From Simmondsia chinensis (Eukaryota > Streptophyta > Magnoliopsida > Caryophyllales > Simmondsiaceae): a DNA stretch of 64,000 bases. The notes below the pieces were generated by a model, which was not told where the DNA came from, made no database searches, and was given only the letters and a program-made list of their open reading frames with translations. Below, in pieces: positions 30,095 through 41,013 of this stretch; the stretch's first letter is position 1, and each line of letters opens with the position of its first letter. The DNA lies in the NCBI GenBank assembly GCA_018398585.1, contig JAGTTD010000018.1, positions 12,593,501 through 12,657,500 on the forward strand. Direction: 5' to 3'. The position numbers were made by a program, and so were the translations under genes.

Positions 30095-31884
30095 ACTAAG
30101 TGCTTCATATTATTGTAATTCTATTTCTCTATAGCCATTTTTGTAAAGAATATATCTGTCATTTTAAATGGTGTAGTCGTATTTGTTAATAATTTATGAC
30201 GCATTTTATTTTATTAGTTGTATTTATCATTATTTATGATTGTGTTGTATTGTATTTATATGTTATATTATTCATCAATGAATTATAATTATTTTTTGGA
30301 CAAAATGAATGCGTATTTTGTATTTTTATAAGTTTTATTAAATTGAAAAAAAGGGGGGAGAGCCGGGCCAGACACGGGCCTGGGCCCCGGCCCATCCCAG
30401 CCTTGCCCGCAGTCACCTCTAGGCCTAACGAAAGTGAGCCTAAGCATGACATCGACGGACCGAGGGCCATGCGCGTCCCAATGCGAGCAAGTTAGGCGCA
30501 GTAAGTGCACAAGCAAAGATAAGCATGCGTTGTGCCGATACAGATAGACATTGATCAGGCACAAGTGTACATGCATTGCGCATCCTTCGTATGGATGAAC
30601 CGGGCCTCACGGAAATGAGCCTGAGCATGACATCGAAAAATCGAGGGCGATGTACTTGTTGCACTGCACTGACCAGATGTGCGGGATGCAGGTTAGGTGC
30701 ATTACGTGCTCAAAAAAGGACAAGGCATGAAAAGCTAACTCTAAGCGCACAAGATTAGATGCGCTGTGCTAGCGTGACAACGGACCTTCACCTTGACGCG
30801 ATATGGCACTAAATCAAGATGGACCTTGAGCGCTCCCGAGCACTAACATTAACTTGGAGTTGGCAAACGAACACTGGGTCTAATGCTGGCTCGAGCAAGG
30901 CGTGGCACCAACATGCAGTGCACAGGCACGCGTGCCTCGAGCCAAGCGCTGGGAGCATTAGAAGTCCGGGTGCGTTGCGCAAGTGCGCAGCTAGGTCCAT
31001 GAAGGGGCAGAGCATGAGTTGTGATGCGCATGGAATGCGTAAGCATGCGCACTAGGTGCACCATGCTGCGGACCCAAGTGTGCTTGTAGCGCAAACTCAA
31101 AGCAATCAATGATGGGCGCTGGCAGTGCGTGGATGTGGCGCTGATAGCACGCTGGGTGCGCGGCCCTAGGGAGTCATGCGTGAGCCTTGTCTGGGCACGG
31201 TATTGGTTGCACACAAAACAGTGTACGTCTGCTCAGGGACACACGAACACTCAGAAAGCCTTGCACATATGAAGAGGTGCTTGGCACATGTAAATCGTGT
31301 GACTTGACGATTATTGAGCATGGGACATGGATCTTTGAAGGAAGGACTTGACCAGATCTTGATCAAGTAAGTTCCACACAATTAGAGGAAAGTTTGAACA
31401 GACTTTTGGTGTACTTGGACTTGGTAACTTCTTACCTTTGGACAGGAAAAACTGAAGGCATGAATTTGACTTGGATTTGACATAATAGCCATCCCTAAAA
31501 TTGGAGCCCCTCAAAGAGTAGAAACCAAGCTTCCATAAGGTGCTGCTTAGCTATCCCAGGCAGTTACCCCTCTGCCAAATCATGGGTAATTTCTGGAACT
31601 TCTATAAATAGGGCGGTTTGGCAGATTTTGGAGGAATTCGGTCCTTGTACCATGTTTTGAGTCTTGTATATGAATTTGATAGAGAGTTGAGGCTTTCCAT
31701 TGTAAATTCAAAGAGTGATCAAATAATAAAAAGTCATCCCTTGTGTCTTGTGTTCCATTACTTGTATTTATGCTCATTTAAGTTTATTTTCACTGTGCTT
31801 GTGTATGCATTTGTGTGCTTTACGCTGAGTGAGGCATAACCTCACTACCATCACAGGTAGTCAAAAAAATATCTATGACAATTG

Positions 31885-31897
31885 TGGTATCAGAGCC
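31885..31897 (+). other. Element I primer-binding site
   Basis: TGGTATCAGAGCC four bases after the LTR end; complementary to initiator Met-tRNA. Confidence 0.85.
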
Positions 31898-32342
31898 AGG
31901 TTTGCGTGAAACCTGCTGCCCAGTTCCTGTCCCGGTTGATGTCTAGACTTGCGTGTGTGCTGTCAAATTTCTTGGCTCAGTCTCAAATCAAGTTTGCCCC
32001 TTGTATTCAAATTTTAATTTTCAAAATCCTAGTCGACATCTAATTTTTGAATTGTGGCCTTGGCTGGTACTTGAAGGCTTTCGCTAGTGTCAATTTTTCC
32101 TGTGCTTGGGTGTGAAATTGTGGGTTTGTCTATGTTGTGCTTTTTTGTGTTATGCCTGGCGGGTTGCGTGTGATTTTACCCTGAATTATGTGAAATTCTT
32201 CTTGTGAGTGCCTGTTGGTGCATGGGTTGGGTTTATTTTGACCCGCTAGTACTAGAATTTGTGTGGCATATGTGAGTCTAGTCTTTGTGTGCGTAAGTTT
32301 TAGTACTGGTTATTTGAATTATTTTGTTGGTTAGTTATCACC
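31898..32342 (+). other. Element I leader
   Basis: Non-coding, T-rich leader between primer site and gag. Confidence 0.6.
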
Positions 32343-33600
32343 ATGACTCAAAATCAGCAAGAACTAGGAAAATTCCTTAAAACCAATGAATGTTTGAACC
32401 AAATTGAAGGAATTTTAGGTTCTGAGTATAATGTTGATGACCTTCCCCTTTGGGTGCGATGAAGTCTTTGTCTAGTGAAATTGGGTCCTTCAAAGAGATG
32501 ATTGAGTTCCTAGTTGCTGCCAAAAGAACCCCGTCTCCAGCCCCTACTCCCCCTACTAATGTGTTTTGTAGGTTGGGTCCTAAAGGTGTTAGAAGTAGTT
32601 CATCGAATATGCCTCGTGTTGGTGAAACTTCCATCCTTACGATGGAAAGTTTACAAAAAAAAATTTTGGTGCTATGTAAGAAAATTGGTGCAGGTACTTT
32701 TCAATTTGATATGGGTAGTATTAAAGTTCCTACTCCGAAAGCTTTTTAGGGTGAACGTGATGCCAAGTTCTTGGAGAACTTTGTTTTGGACATGGAACAG
32801 TATTTTATGACTGCCCATCTCCGTGAGGAAGACAAGGTGGCCATGGCGTCCATGCATTTGATGGGTGATGCCAAGTAAGGGTGGAGAACCCGTGTGTCAG
32901 AAGATCGTGCGGCTGAACGTGCTATGACCAATTTGTGGGAGACCTTGGAGAAGGACCTTCATGAACAATTCTTGCCAAATAATGCTTCTTGGTTGGTCCG
33001 TGAGTCCTTGAAGGAACTCAAACAAAATGGTTCCATTTGTGAGTATGTTAATGCTTTAGTTCGGTAATTTTAGAAATTAAAAGATATGATGGATGAGGAC
33101 AAACTCTTTAATTTTATTTCCGATCTTAGACCCTGGGTGCAGTAAGAGTTGAGGCGTCAAAAGGTCCAAGACCCTACCTCCGCTTTGGCTGCGGCTAAAT
33201 CTTTAGTAGATTTTAATGTTGAACATGACTTTAATAGGAAGGATCACTTTAGGAAAGGGAAAAAATTTGCTTTAAGTCCTTTAAAGTGGAAAGAATCCTG
33301 CCCCTAAACCTAACAACATTAAAATTGTAGTGAAAAATGATAGGAATGACAAGGGAAAGGGTCCCAAGTCAGTTGCTTGTTTCCTATGTAATGGTCCTCA
33401 CTTTGCTAGTAATTGCCCCGACAAACAACCTTTGAGTGCTGTTGTTTAGCAGGATGATGATGAGAATGAGGATCACGAGTCATTTCCTTCTCATATGAGG
33501 ATGAGCTCACTTATGTTAAAGGACAAAGCAGTTTCTTGTTGATGCGCAAAGTGTTTGTCATCCAAGAAAGCTGGTGGAATGCTGTTTTGTTGATGTTATA
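32343..33600 (+). pseudogene. Gypsy gag with zinc knuckle, element I
   Basis: ATG at 32343 (MTQNQQELGKFLK). Later blocks: PKAF-stop-GERDAKFLENF, FVLDMEQYFMTAHL, EEDKVAMASMHLMGDAK, WRTRVSED, QFLPNNASWLVRESLKELKQ, ELRRQKVQDPTSALAAAKSL and CFLCNGPHFASNCPDK (zinc knuckle). This is the Retrotrans_gag module of plant gypsy elements. TAG and TAA stops and a frameshift near 33295 break it. The end (KKAGGMLF.DV) is the beginning of the protease region, where the element is truncated. Confidence 0.82.
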
Positions 33601-33664
33601 TGTTCATGTTTTATTGTTAGCTGCCATTATTTTGGAGGGTTTGTCATCCATGCAAGGTACGGAA

Positions 33665-34666
33665 TAAACGTGCTGTGCGCAGGCACTGCGCACAGGCACG
33701 TGTGCTTGGAGCCAAGCGCTAGGTGCGCTGGAAGTCCGGGTGCACTTCGCAAGTGTGCAGTTGGGTCCGTGAAGGCACATGGCATGCGTTGGGATGCACA
33801 TGGGATGTGCAAGCATGCGCACTAGGTGTGCCATTCTATGCACCCAAGTGTGCTTGAAGTGCACACTTGAAGCAGTTAGTGCTGGGCGTTGGCAACATGC
33901 GGATGTGGAGCTGGCAGCGCCCTAAGTGCGTGCAGCGCACGTGACCATGGCGAGTCATGCACGAGCCTTGTTTGTGCACCGTGCTAGGTGCATGCGACGT
34001 AGCGCACGTCTGCTCCGGTACACGTGAACACTTGAGAAGCATTGCACATATGGAAAGGAGCTTAGCACGTACGAGTCCCATGACTTGATGGTTATTGAGC
34101 ATGGGATGCGGATCTTTGAAGGACGAACTTGACCAAAGCTTGACTAAGTAACTGCCGCATAATTGGAGGAAGTTTGTACAGGCTTTTGCCGTACTTGGAC
34201 CTAGTAACTACTCCCCTTTGGGCGGGAAACAGAAGGCCTGAATTTGACTAGGAATTGACATAGTGACCATTCCTAGAATTGGCGCCCCTCAAAGAGGAGT
34301 GGAAATCAGGCTTCCACAAGGTGCTGCCAGCTATCCCAGGCAGTTACCCCTCTGCCAAATCATGGGTAACTGCTGGAACTTCTATAAATAGGGATGTTTG
34401 GGCAGATTTTGGAGGCATTCGGTTCTTGTATCATGTGTTGAGTCTTGTATACGAATTTGAGAGAGAGTTTAAGGCTTTCCATTGTAAATTCAAAGAGTGC
34501 TCAAATAATAAAAAGTCGTCCCTTGTGTCTCGCATTCCATTATTTGTGTTTATGCTCGTTTATGTTTATTTCTGCTATGCTTGCTTGTGTATGCTTTTGT
34601 GTGCTTTAGGCTGAGTGAGGCGTAACCTTATTGTCATCACAGGTAGTCAAAAAAATATATGTGACA
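33665..34666 (+). repeat. Element I 3' LTR, 5'-truncated
   Basis: Aligns with about 30900-31880 of the 5' LTR, including CCAAGCGCT, TCTATAAATAGGG (about 34381) and the ATGTGACA end. The left half is missing. Confidence 0.78.
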
Positions 34667-34671
34667 GTAGG

Positions 34672-35099
34672 GAAGCAGGTTAAGGGATTCTGAATGTTGG
34701 ACGTCTTGTTCTAAAGTCGACGCTTTCATTATAATTTTAACACTCAAATAAGTTTTGTTTGGTTATGTACTGAATAAAGCTGTTATTATACTCCCCTCCC
34801 CAAATTTAGGTTTCGGTTGAACCAGGTGAATTTCGATGTTCTTACTTTTACTTTTCAATTCCCTCGTTTTATGATTGCTATTTTGATTTAGCTAGGTTTT
34901 TTATGCTTGTAGATGGTCCTAACAAGTGATATTAGAGACTAACATGTGATATCAAAGCCTAATAGCTATCGTATATGATGGCCTTATGAGACATTTGACC
35001 CTTATTTTCATAGAATTGTCAATTAAGGCTTCTTGCAGTATTTGTGATTTCTTCGTATATGGTTATCCGTGTAAGACATATTTTGTATGGCATGCATAA
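34672..35099. other. Intergenic sequence, nothing recognised
   Basis: AT-rich; no gene or element recognised. Confidence 0.5.
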
Positions 35100-35205
35100 T
35101 AGGGTTGTGGAGGCTCTATCATATAGCATAATCACAATTATATCGGACACAATCACAATCAAATTGTAATCTATGATATTATAATGATAAACCCCCTCAA
35201 TATGA
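35100..35205 (-). repeat. Copia C 3' LTR remnant and polypurine tract
   Basis: Minus strand: AATATTGAGGGGG purine tract at about 35188-35200, then sequence matching the start of the 5' LTR for about 90 bp (TTTGATTGTGATTGTGTC), after which similarity is lost. Confidence 0.6.
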
Positions 35206-35479
35206 ACGGGGGATCAATGTGCAGATTGGGCTTGTGATAGTGGAAGCGGTCAATGGTCAAAATATCAGCAACATGCTTGGTAATAGGAGTGAAAAAAACC
35301 TGAATGTTACTCTTAATCACTTTCTTATGAACATAGTGAATATCAACATTGACATACTGCGATGATTGGAAATGGGATTGGCATTCAAGTATGTAGCAGA
35401 CAAATTATGACAGCGGATTATAACAAGTCCAAAATGATGAAGGTCAAGGTCACACATAAGATACCAAGTCCAATTGCAT

Positions 35480-35909
35480 ACAACAACTATCTGAGTGATA
35501 GTGCGACATTCTTATTCTGTGGTAGACTTGGCAACAATAGGCTGCTTCTTAGCCCACTAGGATAGGAGACTAGGGACAAGGAAAAGGGAAAGATTAGTGG
35601 TGGAATGCCGAGTTCATGTCGCCCATCCCAATCAGCATCTACAAAAGTTGTGAGGGTTGAGCATGAACTTAGAGAGATGGTGAGACCATGGTCAAGGGTG
35701 GGTTTTAGGTACCAGAGGATGCGCTTCACTATCTATCAATGAGAGGTCCTAGGAGCATGCATAATCTAAGACACATGGTTAACATAATAACATATATTCG
35801 GATGAGTCATGGTTAAATATTGTAGAGCACCAACCGCACTTCTATACTCAGCAGGGTTTGCACATATATCCCATTCAATCAATGATAGTTATGCTAGAGG
35901 CAATAGCAG
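35480..35909 (-). pseudogene. Copia C RNase H
   Basis: Minus-strand frame VKRILWYLKPTLDHGLTI-like, then LTTFVDADWDGRHELG, with LVSYPSGLRSSLLLP where the SW.SKKQ block is expected. This is the copia RNase H start (YLK.T..HGL; DADWAG). A frameshift distorts the C-terminal half. Confidence 0.75.
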
Positions 35910-36595
35910 TAAAGGTGGCAATCAGTTCATTTGGGTTGGGTTCGAGTGAACCCATTCGAGTTTGGGTCAATACGGGTTTATAATAAACTTGGGTCGGGTT
36001 GGGCTCAGGTTGACCCATTCAGGCTCGGGTCACTTTTAGGTTTTATCTATACTCGGGTCGGGTTGGGTCTGGGTCAAGTTATTTTGGGCTCGAGTCACTT
36101 TAATTTTGAGTAGTCTTTGGTTTAGGTCAATCTTGGGTCAAGTTGTACAGGTTTCAGGTCTTCATAACCCTACTATTTAGTGCTTTGATAGTATGAACTA
36201 ATTACAAAAGTTTAAATTGTACCAAAAAATTTTTATATATTTATTATATTATCAATATAGGTGCCCAATAATATGGTATGAAGTTCAATTATATTTCTGA
36301 CAACTAATAATTCTCACTGAATTTAAAGACCTTGGATAAATTTAGCTTTCAGGTCAGGTTGGGTTCAGCTTCAGGTTAGTTTGGGTAAGGTTGGTTTAGG
36401 TCAATGGTTGGTCAGTTCAGGTCAAATTAGTATCGGGTTATTTTCAGGTCAAGCAAAGAACGGGTCAGGTTTGTTACAGGTCGGGTCATTTCAGTTTCGG
36501 GCTCAATTATTTACAACATATTTTCAGTTCGGGTCAAGTCGGTTTGCGGGTTTTTCAAGTCGGTTTTTTGGGTCGGGTTAAATTTTCCACCTCTA
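35910..36595. mobile_element. hAT MITE rich in GGGTC repeats
   Basis: 686 bp with ends TAAAGGTGGCAA / TTTTCCACCTCTA (inverted repeats) and near-match 8-bp flanks AATAGCAG (35902-35909) and AATAGAGG (36596-36603). Both outer parts consist of diverged GGGTCGGGTT / GGTTCAGGTC units; the middle is AT-rich. It splits the RT/RNase H of Copia C. Frames inside are repeat-derived. Confidence 0.75.
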
Positions 36596-36603
36596 AATAG
36601 AGG

Positions 36604-37330
36604 TGTCTGAATAGATTTAGCGTCGAACATGTCATGTTTCCTAAGCAAGTTCAATGTGTATTTTCTGTTGGGTCAAAAATAGACCAGCACTGGTGGATTT
36701 AGCCTCAATTTTGAGTAAGTATTATAATGGGCTAAGATCTTTCCTAGTAAACTGGGTGGATAGTGTGTCGATAAAGCAATGCAAGAGGAGAAGGTGAGAA
36801 CCAGTAAGGATGATGTCATCTATATAAAGTAAAAGACATATCAAGCTTGCTAGTGATCGATGTATAAATAAGAAGGGATCAGCCTTACTACAATAGAACC
36901 CAATAAATGAACTAAACCTATAAAACAAAGCTCAAGGAGCACATTTGAGTCCATTCAGAGCCTTACGAAGGCGACACATGTGATTATGATATTTAGGATG
37001 TATGTACCTTTGAGGCTGTTTCATATTGACCTCTTAAGTGAGGTGCCCATGTATAAAATGCACATTTAACATCAAGTTGGCGAATAGACCATGAATTGGT
37101 ACCAAATAGGGCTAGAATGAAGCATATGGTGGTGAGTTCGATAATAGGGCTAAATGTTTCAAATAACTAAGACCCTCATATTGGTGAAAACCTTGAGCTA
37201 ATAGCTAAGCTTTGATGCACTCAATAAAGCTATCAACCTTGTATTTGACTTTGTATTTCCGAGTACTACCAACCACATTTTGAGAAGGGGAGGTAGGAAT
37301 TAGATCCATGTCTAGTTTTGTAAGAGAGCA
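36604..37330 (-). pseudogene. Copia C reverse transcriptase
   Basis: Minus-strand pieces carry LLLYIDDIILTGS (active site YIDD, catalytic pair kept) at about 36800-36850, followed by the TRKDLSPL block ('F.MKDLG.L'). Upstream, in other frames, are the 'QLDV.NAFLHG' and 'FA.LVK' regions, strongly decayed. Several stops. Confidence 0.7.
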
Positions 37331-37671
37331 TTAAATTCTTCGGCCATGACTTCTTGCCGTTGTGGGTTCTTAATAGCCTGTGAGAAATAGGCAGGCTCCT
37401 GAACAACTGTGGTGGAGGAAAAAGGGAGAATATGTTTAGACTTATGAATTCCATCTTTTAGTCTAATACGCATTAGGTGAACATTTGTTGAAGTAGTACA
37501 CATAGTGGGCCAGCGGAGCGGACTTAGCTCGTAGCTATTAGTCCCAGGTCCACAATAACATGTTCTGCAAAGACCTATGCTATATAACAGTGTTCTGCTG
37601 CACCAAGTTCTATAGGAATCGATTCTGTAGTAGACGATGTGTTCGATCCCGGTAAGGAGGTGACACATGAA
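37312..37671 (-). pseudogene. Copia C integrase-RT linker
   Basis: Minus-strand frame with THPMRTRLKDGIHK-like HLMRIRLKDGIHKSKHILP, then EPAYFSQAIKNPQRQEVMAE and EFNALLQN. These blocks lie between integrase and RT in many copia elements. The frame continues into the MITE at 37672. Confidence 0.75.
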
Positions 37672-38187
37672 TAGGGATGTCAATGGGGTGGGTAAAACTC
37701 ATCACCCACGGGTACCTGCCCCGTTTAGGGCGAGTATGAGTGTAGGTGAGGTGGGTAGCGGGTACGAGAATAGTGTTCTAGCCGCCCCGCCTCGCTCCAT
37801 ACCCACTCTATCACCTTATGCCCACCATACCTGCTTTATTTTATATTTAGTTAACTTTCAAATTGAAAAATACAAACTTAAATTCAATTATCTAAAATAT
37901 TTATTAATGTTACTAAAACATATAATTGAATATTTAAGAATAGTATTACATAATTAATACAGGCGAGTATGAATAATCGTTTTGAACTCATATTAGTGAG
38001 GGTACGGGGCAGGCAATGACTACCCATGTGTAACAGGGCGTGTATGAGATGGCCTGCCAGGGTGGGTTTAAATATCCACTTTATACCCATGGTGAATAAT
38101 GGGGCGGGTATAGGTTTGAATTTGGGTGGCAAATATGGGTATGGAAGTGGCATCCCCCTAACCTACCTCGCCCCATTGCCATCCCTA
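37672..38187. mobile_element. hAT MITE with perfect 8-bp target duplication
   Basis: 516 bp starting TAGGGATGTCAATGGGG and ending CCCCATTGCCATCCCTA. The flanks carry the perfect 8-bp duplication CACATGAA (37664-37671 and 38188-38195). The ends contain GGGTA/GGGCG-rich subterminal repeats. No coding capacity. It interrupts Copia C pol. Confidence 0.9.
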
Positions 38188-38195
38188 CACATGAA

Positions 38196-38945
38196 CCTAG
38201 GTCGGGGTATGTTATTCGTAGGGAAATAGGGATCTGACTTGAAGCTGCATGGGTCACCACTTGACTAGCTAAGACATTAGGGTAGGGGAAAAGATTTTCA
38301 TTAAAATCAACATGACGACTATTGTAGACCTGACTCGTTGCCAGGTCTAGACACCTATACCCTTTCTAGCGCACCGCATATCCAAGAAAGATACATATGA
38401 TGGAGCAGGGCGCTAATTTGTGAGTGGTACAGAGAGCGATGCTAGGATAACATGCATAACGATGCGGGAAGAGGTATAGTCAGATCTTTGGTGAAAATGT
38501 TTTTCAAACAAGGAGAAGTTTTGTGAATTTGGAGTTGGCAAATGAATTAAAATATAGCAAGCCATTAAAGCGACTTCAACTTATAACAACGGTGGTAAAC
38601 TAGCTTGAAAAAGAAGTTTCCATTTCATTTCACTCATATGACTTGTTGTGGAGTATTAGGATATGAAAGACAAAAGTGTATGTTGTGGGTTGGACCATGG
38701 GCACTCATATGCTGGTTATCAAACTTGCGATCTCCGTCACTTTGAAACACTACTTTTCAACAAGGACTTTGAAATCAGAGAATAAATCAAAAACTTCATC
38801 TTTCTAACACATCGGGGATAACCAAGTCATGAATGAACACAATGTAGTATCAAAATTCAAAATAAGAGGGGATGGGGGACTGTAATATAACAAAATGAAT
38901 CAATTTCAAAGGTGCAGTAGTAGTGTGTAAAACCTGAGTAAGCGG
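38196..38945 (-). pseudogene. Copia C integrase (decayed)
   Basis: The minus strand near 38290-38420 reads CIFLGYAVR, KGYRCLDLATSQVYNSRHVD and FNENLFPYP, the integrase C-terminal 'FLGY....KGYRC.D......ISRHV.FDE..FPF' block. The catalytic core upstream (38420-38945) is decayed, and I cannot place the DDE residues with confidence. Confidence 0.65.
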
Positions 38946-39373
38946 TTAATGTTTGGACTTGCCTAAACAACAAGCATAGCAATGATCATCGAGAAACGAA
39001 GGGTAAGGAAGTAAAAAATGACTCTTAAATCTATCCAAAATTGTATTTCCTAAATGACCTAACCTCCAATGCCAAAGTTCTGCAGTGACCTTGCAAGCGA
39101 AAAGTCTAATATGGAGGGCAGGAAAGTCACATGGTGGCCCATTACTGTGCATCTAAAGTAGAGGCGTCCCCGTACTCTTGTCCTGGACACAAAAGGAAAA
39201 TGAGTCAAATTCTACTACACAGTTTTTTTTGCAACATAGTTGTTTAATAGATAGTAGGTTATAAGTGAGATCAGGAACCAATAGAAAATTAGATAGAGAT
39301 AAGTCACAAGCTTCTGTGTGAATGGTTGATGAACCTACATAGGTAACTGGTAACAGAGATTCATTGCCACCTT
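38946..39373 (-). pseudogene. Copia C GAG-pre-integrase and protease end
   Basis: Minus strand: LPVTYVGSSTIHT, NFLLVPDLTYNLLSIKQLC (protease end), then LWHWRLGHLGNTILD (GAG-pre-integrase) and CYACCLGKSKH (HHCC zinc part). The reading frame upstream is cut by element D at 39374. Joining across D with one copy of the 5-bp target restores SIQDGNESLLPVTY. Confidence 0.82.
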
Positions 39374-40731
39374 TGTTTGCTTTACTTTGTTTATAATTAA
39401 GTGTGATGTGGTTGCCATAAAATGATAACAATATAAATGTGCAAAATAGACTCGTTGCAACTAGAGAGTGAGCCTAATTTTGAACCACGCGTCTTTGACC
39501 TCAATCACTTATGTTTTTAGAGAAAAACAATTGTGATATTTTAGTGTATCTGACTTTGGTTATACCATGAGTTCGGCTTATGCTTTAATTAAGAAGATTT
39601 GGTTAAATATTATTGTAGATTTACATATTTATATATATTGATAGAAAAATAAAGGGATATGGACCTGACTCAAGTGGTAGTTATAGTGACAGAGCAGGAC
39701 ACAAAGACACCTTTCCTCGTGCACTTAACGAGGGTGCAGACAAACCCAAGAGCTCAACAGTCCACTTATAAGCCCAAATCAATCAGGTTTTTAAGCCTGG
39801 TACCCTTGACTTATAATAACTTGAACGAGTAAAAGTCTGACAAGATTAAGGTGGAGCAAACCATATTCATGTACTGGATTAGGACCAACATAATCAAGGA
39901 CAAGCCTTTGCTGTCAAAGCCCTAATTAATGGCACAAACCTAAGTTGACTTATCAAGCAGTGACAGTAGTGTTAAGACCAACGCAATCAAGGTCGAGCCT
40001 TGGCCGTCGAAGCCATAAACTAGAGCCTTAATTCTCAACTTGTTGAAATTTAAGAACAAATCAAAACAGAAAGTTCATACTTGAAACTCGAAAGACTATA
40101 TTACTAAGAAACAAGTATACCAACTTATATGTTGAGCTAAGCTACGCTAAGTTACGCTACTACTAAGAAAACAGCACAAGCCTGCAGTAAAGAAAACTTG
40201 AATAAGTTTATATTGAGTGTGTGTCTGTTTGAACTGCAACAGTGTCCTTTATTTATAGATAAACTAAATAATGGATGCCCCTTGATTTCGTTGCATTTTC
40301 TCCCCATGTTAGGCCACTAAGCTTCTTCTTGCACATGAATGAACAATAAACGTGTCCATGATTTAGTTTTGGAGAGAACTCCTTCGAGCCCACATCCGAT
40401 TTTCAAGGCGAAGTTCCATCTAGAAGCCCCTCGTTCTCTCGGATTAAGATTGGTGCCTAAGTATTTGAAATTGTGGTCCAAGTAACTGTCTTGAGATTGG
40501 GAACCACCTGTCTTGCAACTTTCTTGGCAGCCCCGTGAGCTCGAGCTCCCTCAAGCCTCAAGTGTTCGATACCCTTGTTAGAGCAATAATCTTCTTAGGG
40601 CTAGGCTCCAGACGCCATTACTTCAACACCTAAAGACCTAAATATCCTCGAGGAGGGCCTCAAATGTTAAGAACATGGTACTTTGCTCAAAACGGTGTCG
40701 TCACAGTTCCCTCGAATTTAGGGTGTAAACA
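39374..40731 (-). repeat. Element D 3' LTR
   Basis: 1358 bp, minus orientation. Aligns with 44471-45700 over most of its length. A TATA box (TATAAATA on the minus strand) lies at about 40250-40260. Confidence 0.8.
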
Positions 40732-41013
40732 AATGGCCACTTTTAGCCATTGGTAAATTCAAATTTACAAAATATGTCTGATTTGACGCTCAACGGCTAT
40801 AGAGAGCTCGAGAGAACACTGATTGTCGTTTGCTTTTCCTTCCCGCACCTCTATAAGAGTGATGATTAGGGCTTGAAATCTCCACTTTTCTACTATATGC
40901 TCTCTCTCTTTGCTATAATCAAGTGCCCTTAAAACACCTGCTCTCCATTGCTCTTGAACCTTTAATTCTTGATTCAATTCGCTTCCATCCCTTTGCATCT
41001 TCTTGAAATCAAT

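Larger units (their letters stand above)
28984..30421 (+). mobile_element. Internally deleted hAT transposon
   Basis: 1438 bp with short inverted ends TAGAGGTGGCC / ...GTCACCTCTA and GGGCC-rich subterminal sequence. The flanking 8-mers (TGCTTAAT and GGCCTAAC) agree at five positions; the parallel repeat unit at 30603 (GGCCTCAC) shows that both derive from one target. It encodes a BED zinc finger and a hAT dimerisation region without the catalytic middle. It also contains a T10G20 homopolymer run at 29045-29074. Confidence 0.75.
28581..31880 (+). repeat. Element I 5' LTR, interrupted by a hAT element
   Basis: About 1.86 kb once the hAT insert is removed. The 3' kilobase (about 30900-31880) aligns with 33670-34666. 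A TATA box TCTATAAATAGGG lies at about 31601. The left half is GC-rich and holds repeats such as CATCCTTCGTATGGATGAACC and GAGCCT(A/G)AGCATGACATCG; two units starting at 30422 and 30603 are 181 bp apart. The start at 28581 is inferred from TG and the target duplication. Confidence 0.65.
28581..34666 (+). mobile_element. Gypsy element reduced to LTRs and gag (element I)
   Basis: Starts TGTAAGACCC and ends ATGTGACA. Flanking 5-mers GTACG (28576-28580) and GTAGG (34667-34671) are a near-match target duplication. The 5' LTR ends at 31880, followed by a Met-tRNA primer site, gag and a zinc knuckle; the sequence then breaks at the protease and passes directly into a 5'-truncated 3' LTR. Protease, RT and integrase are absent, so a single deletion probably removed pol and the start of the 3' LTR. 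A hAT transposon sits in the 5' LTR. Confidence 0.75.

Noticed and set aside
30234..31514. Several open frames in the element I LTR
   Set aside because: GC-rich repeat DNA with overlapping frames on both strands; no domain or consistent codon pattern.
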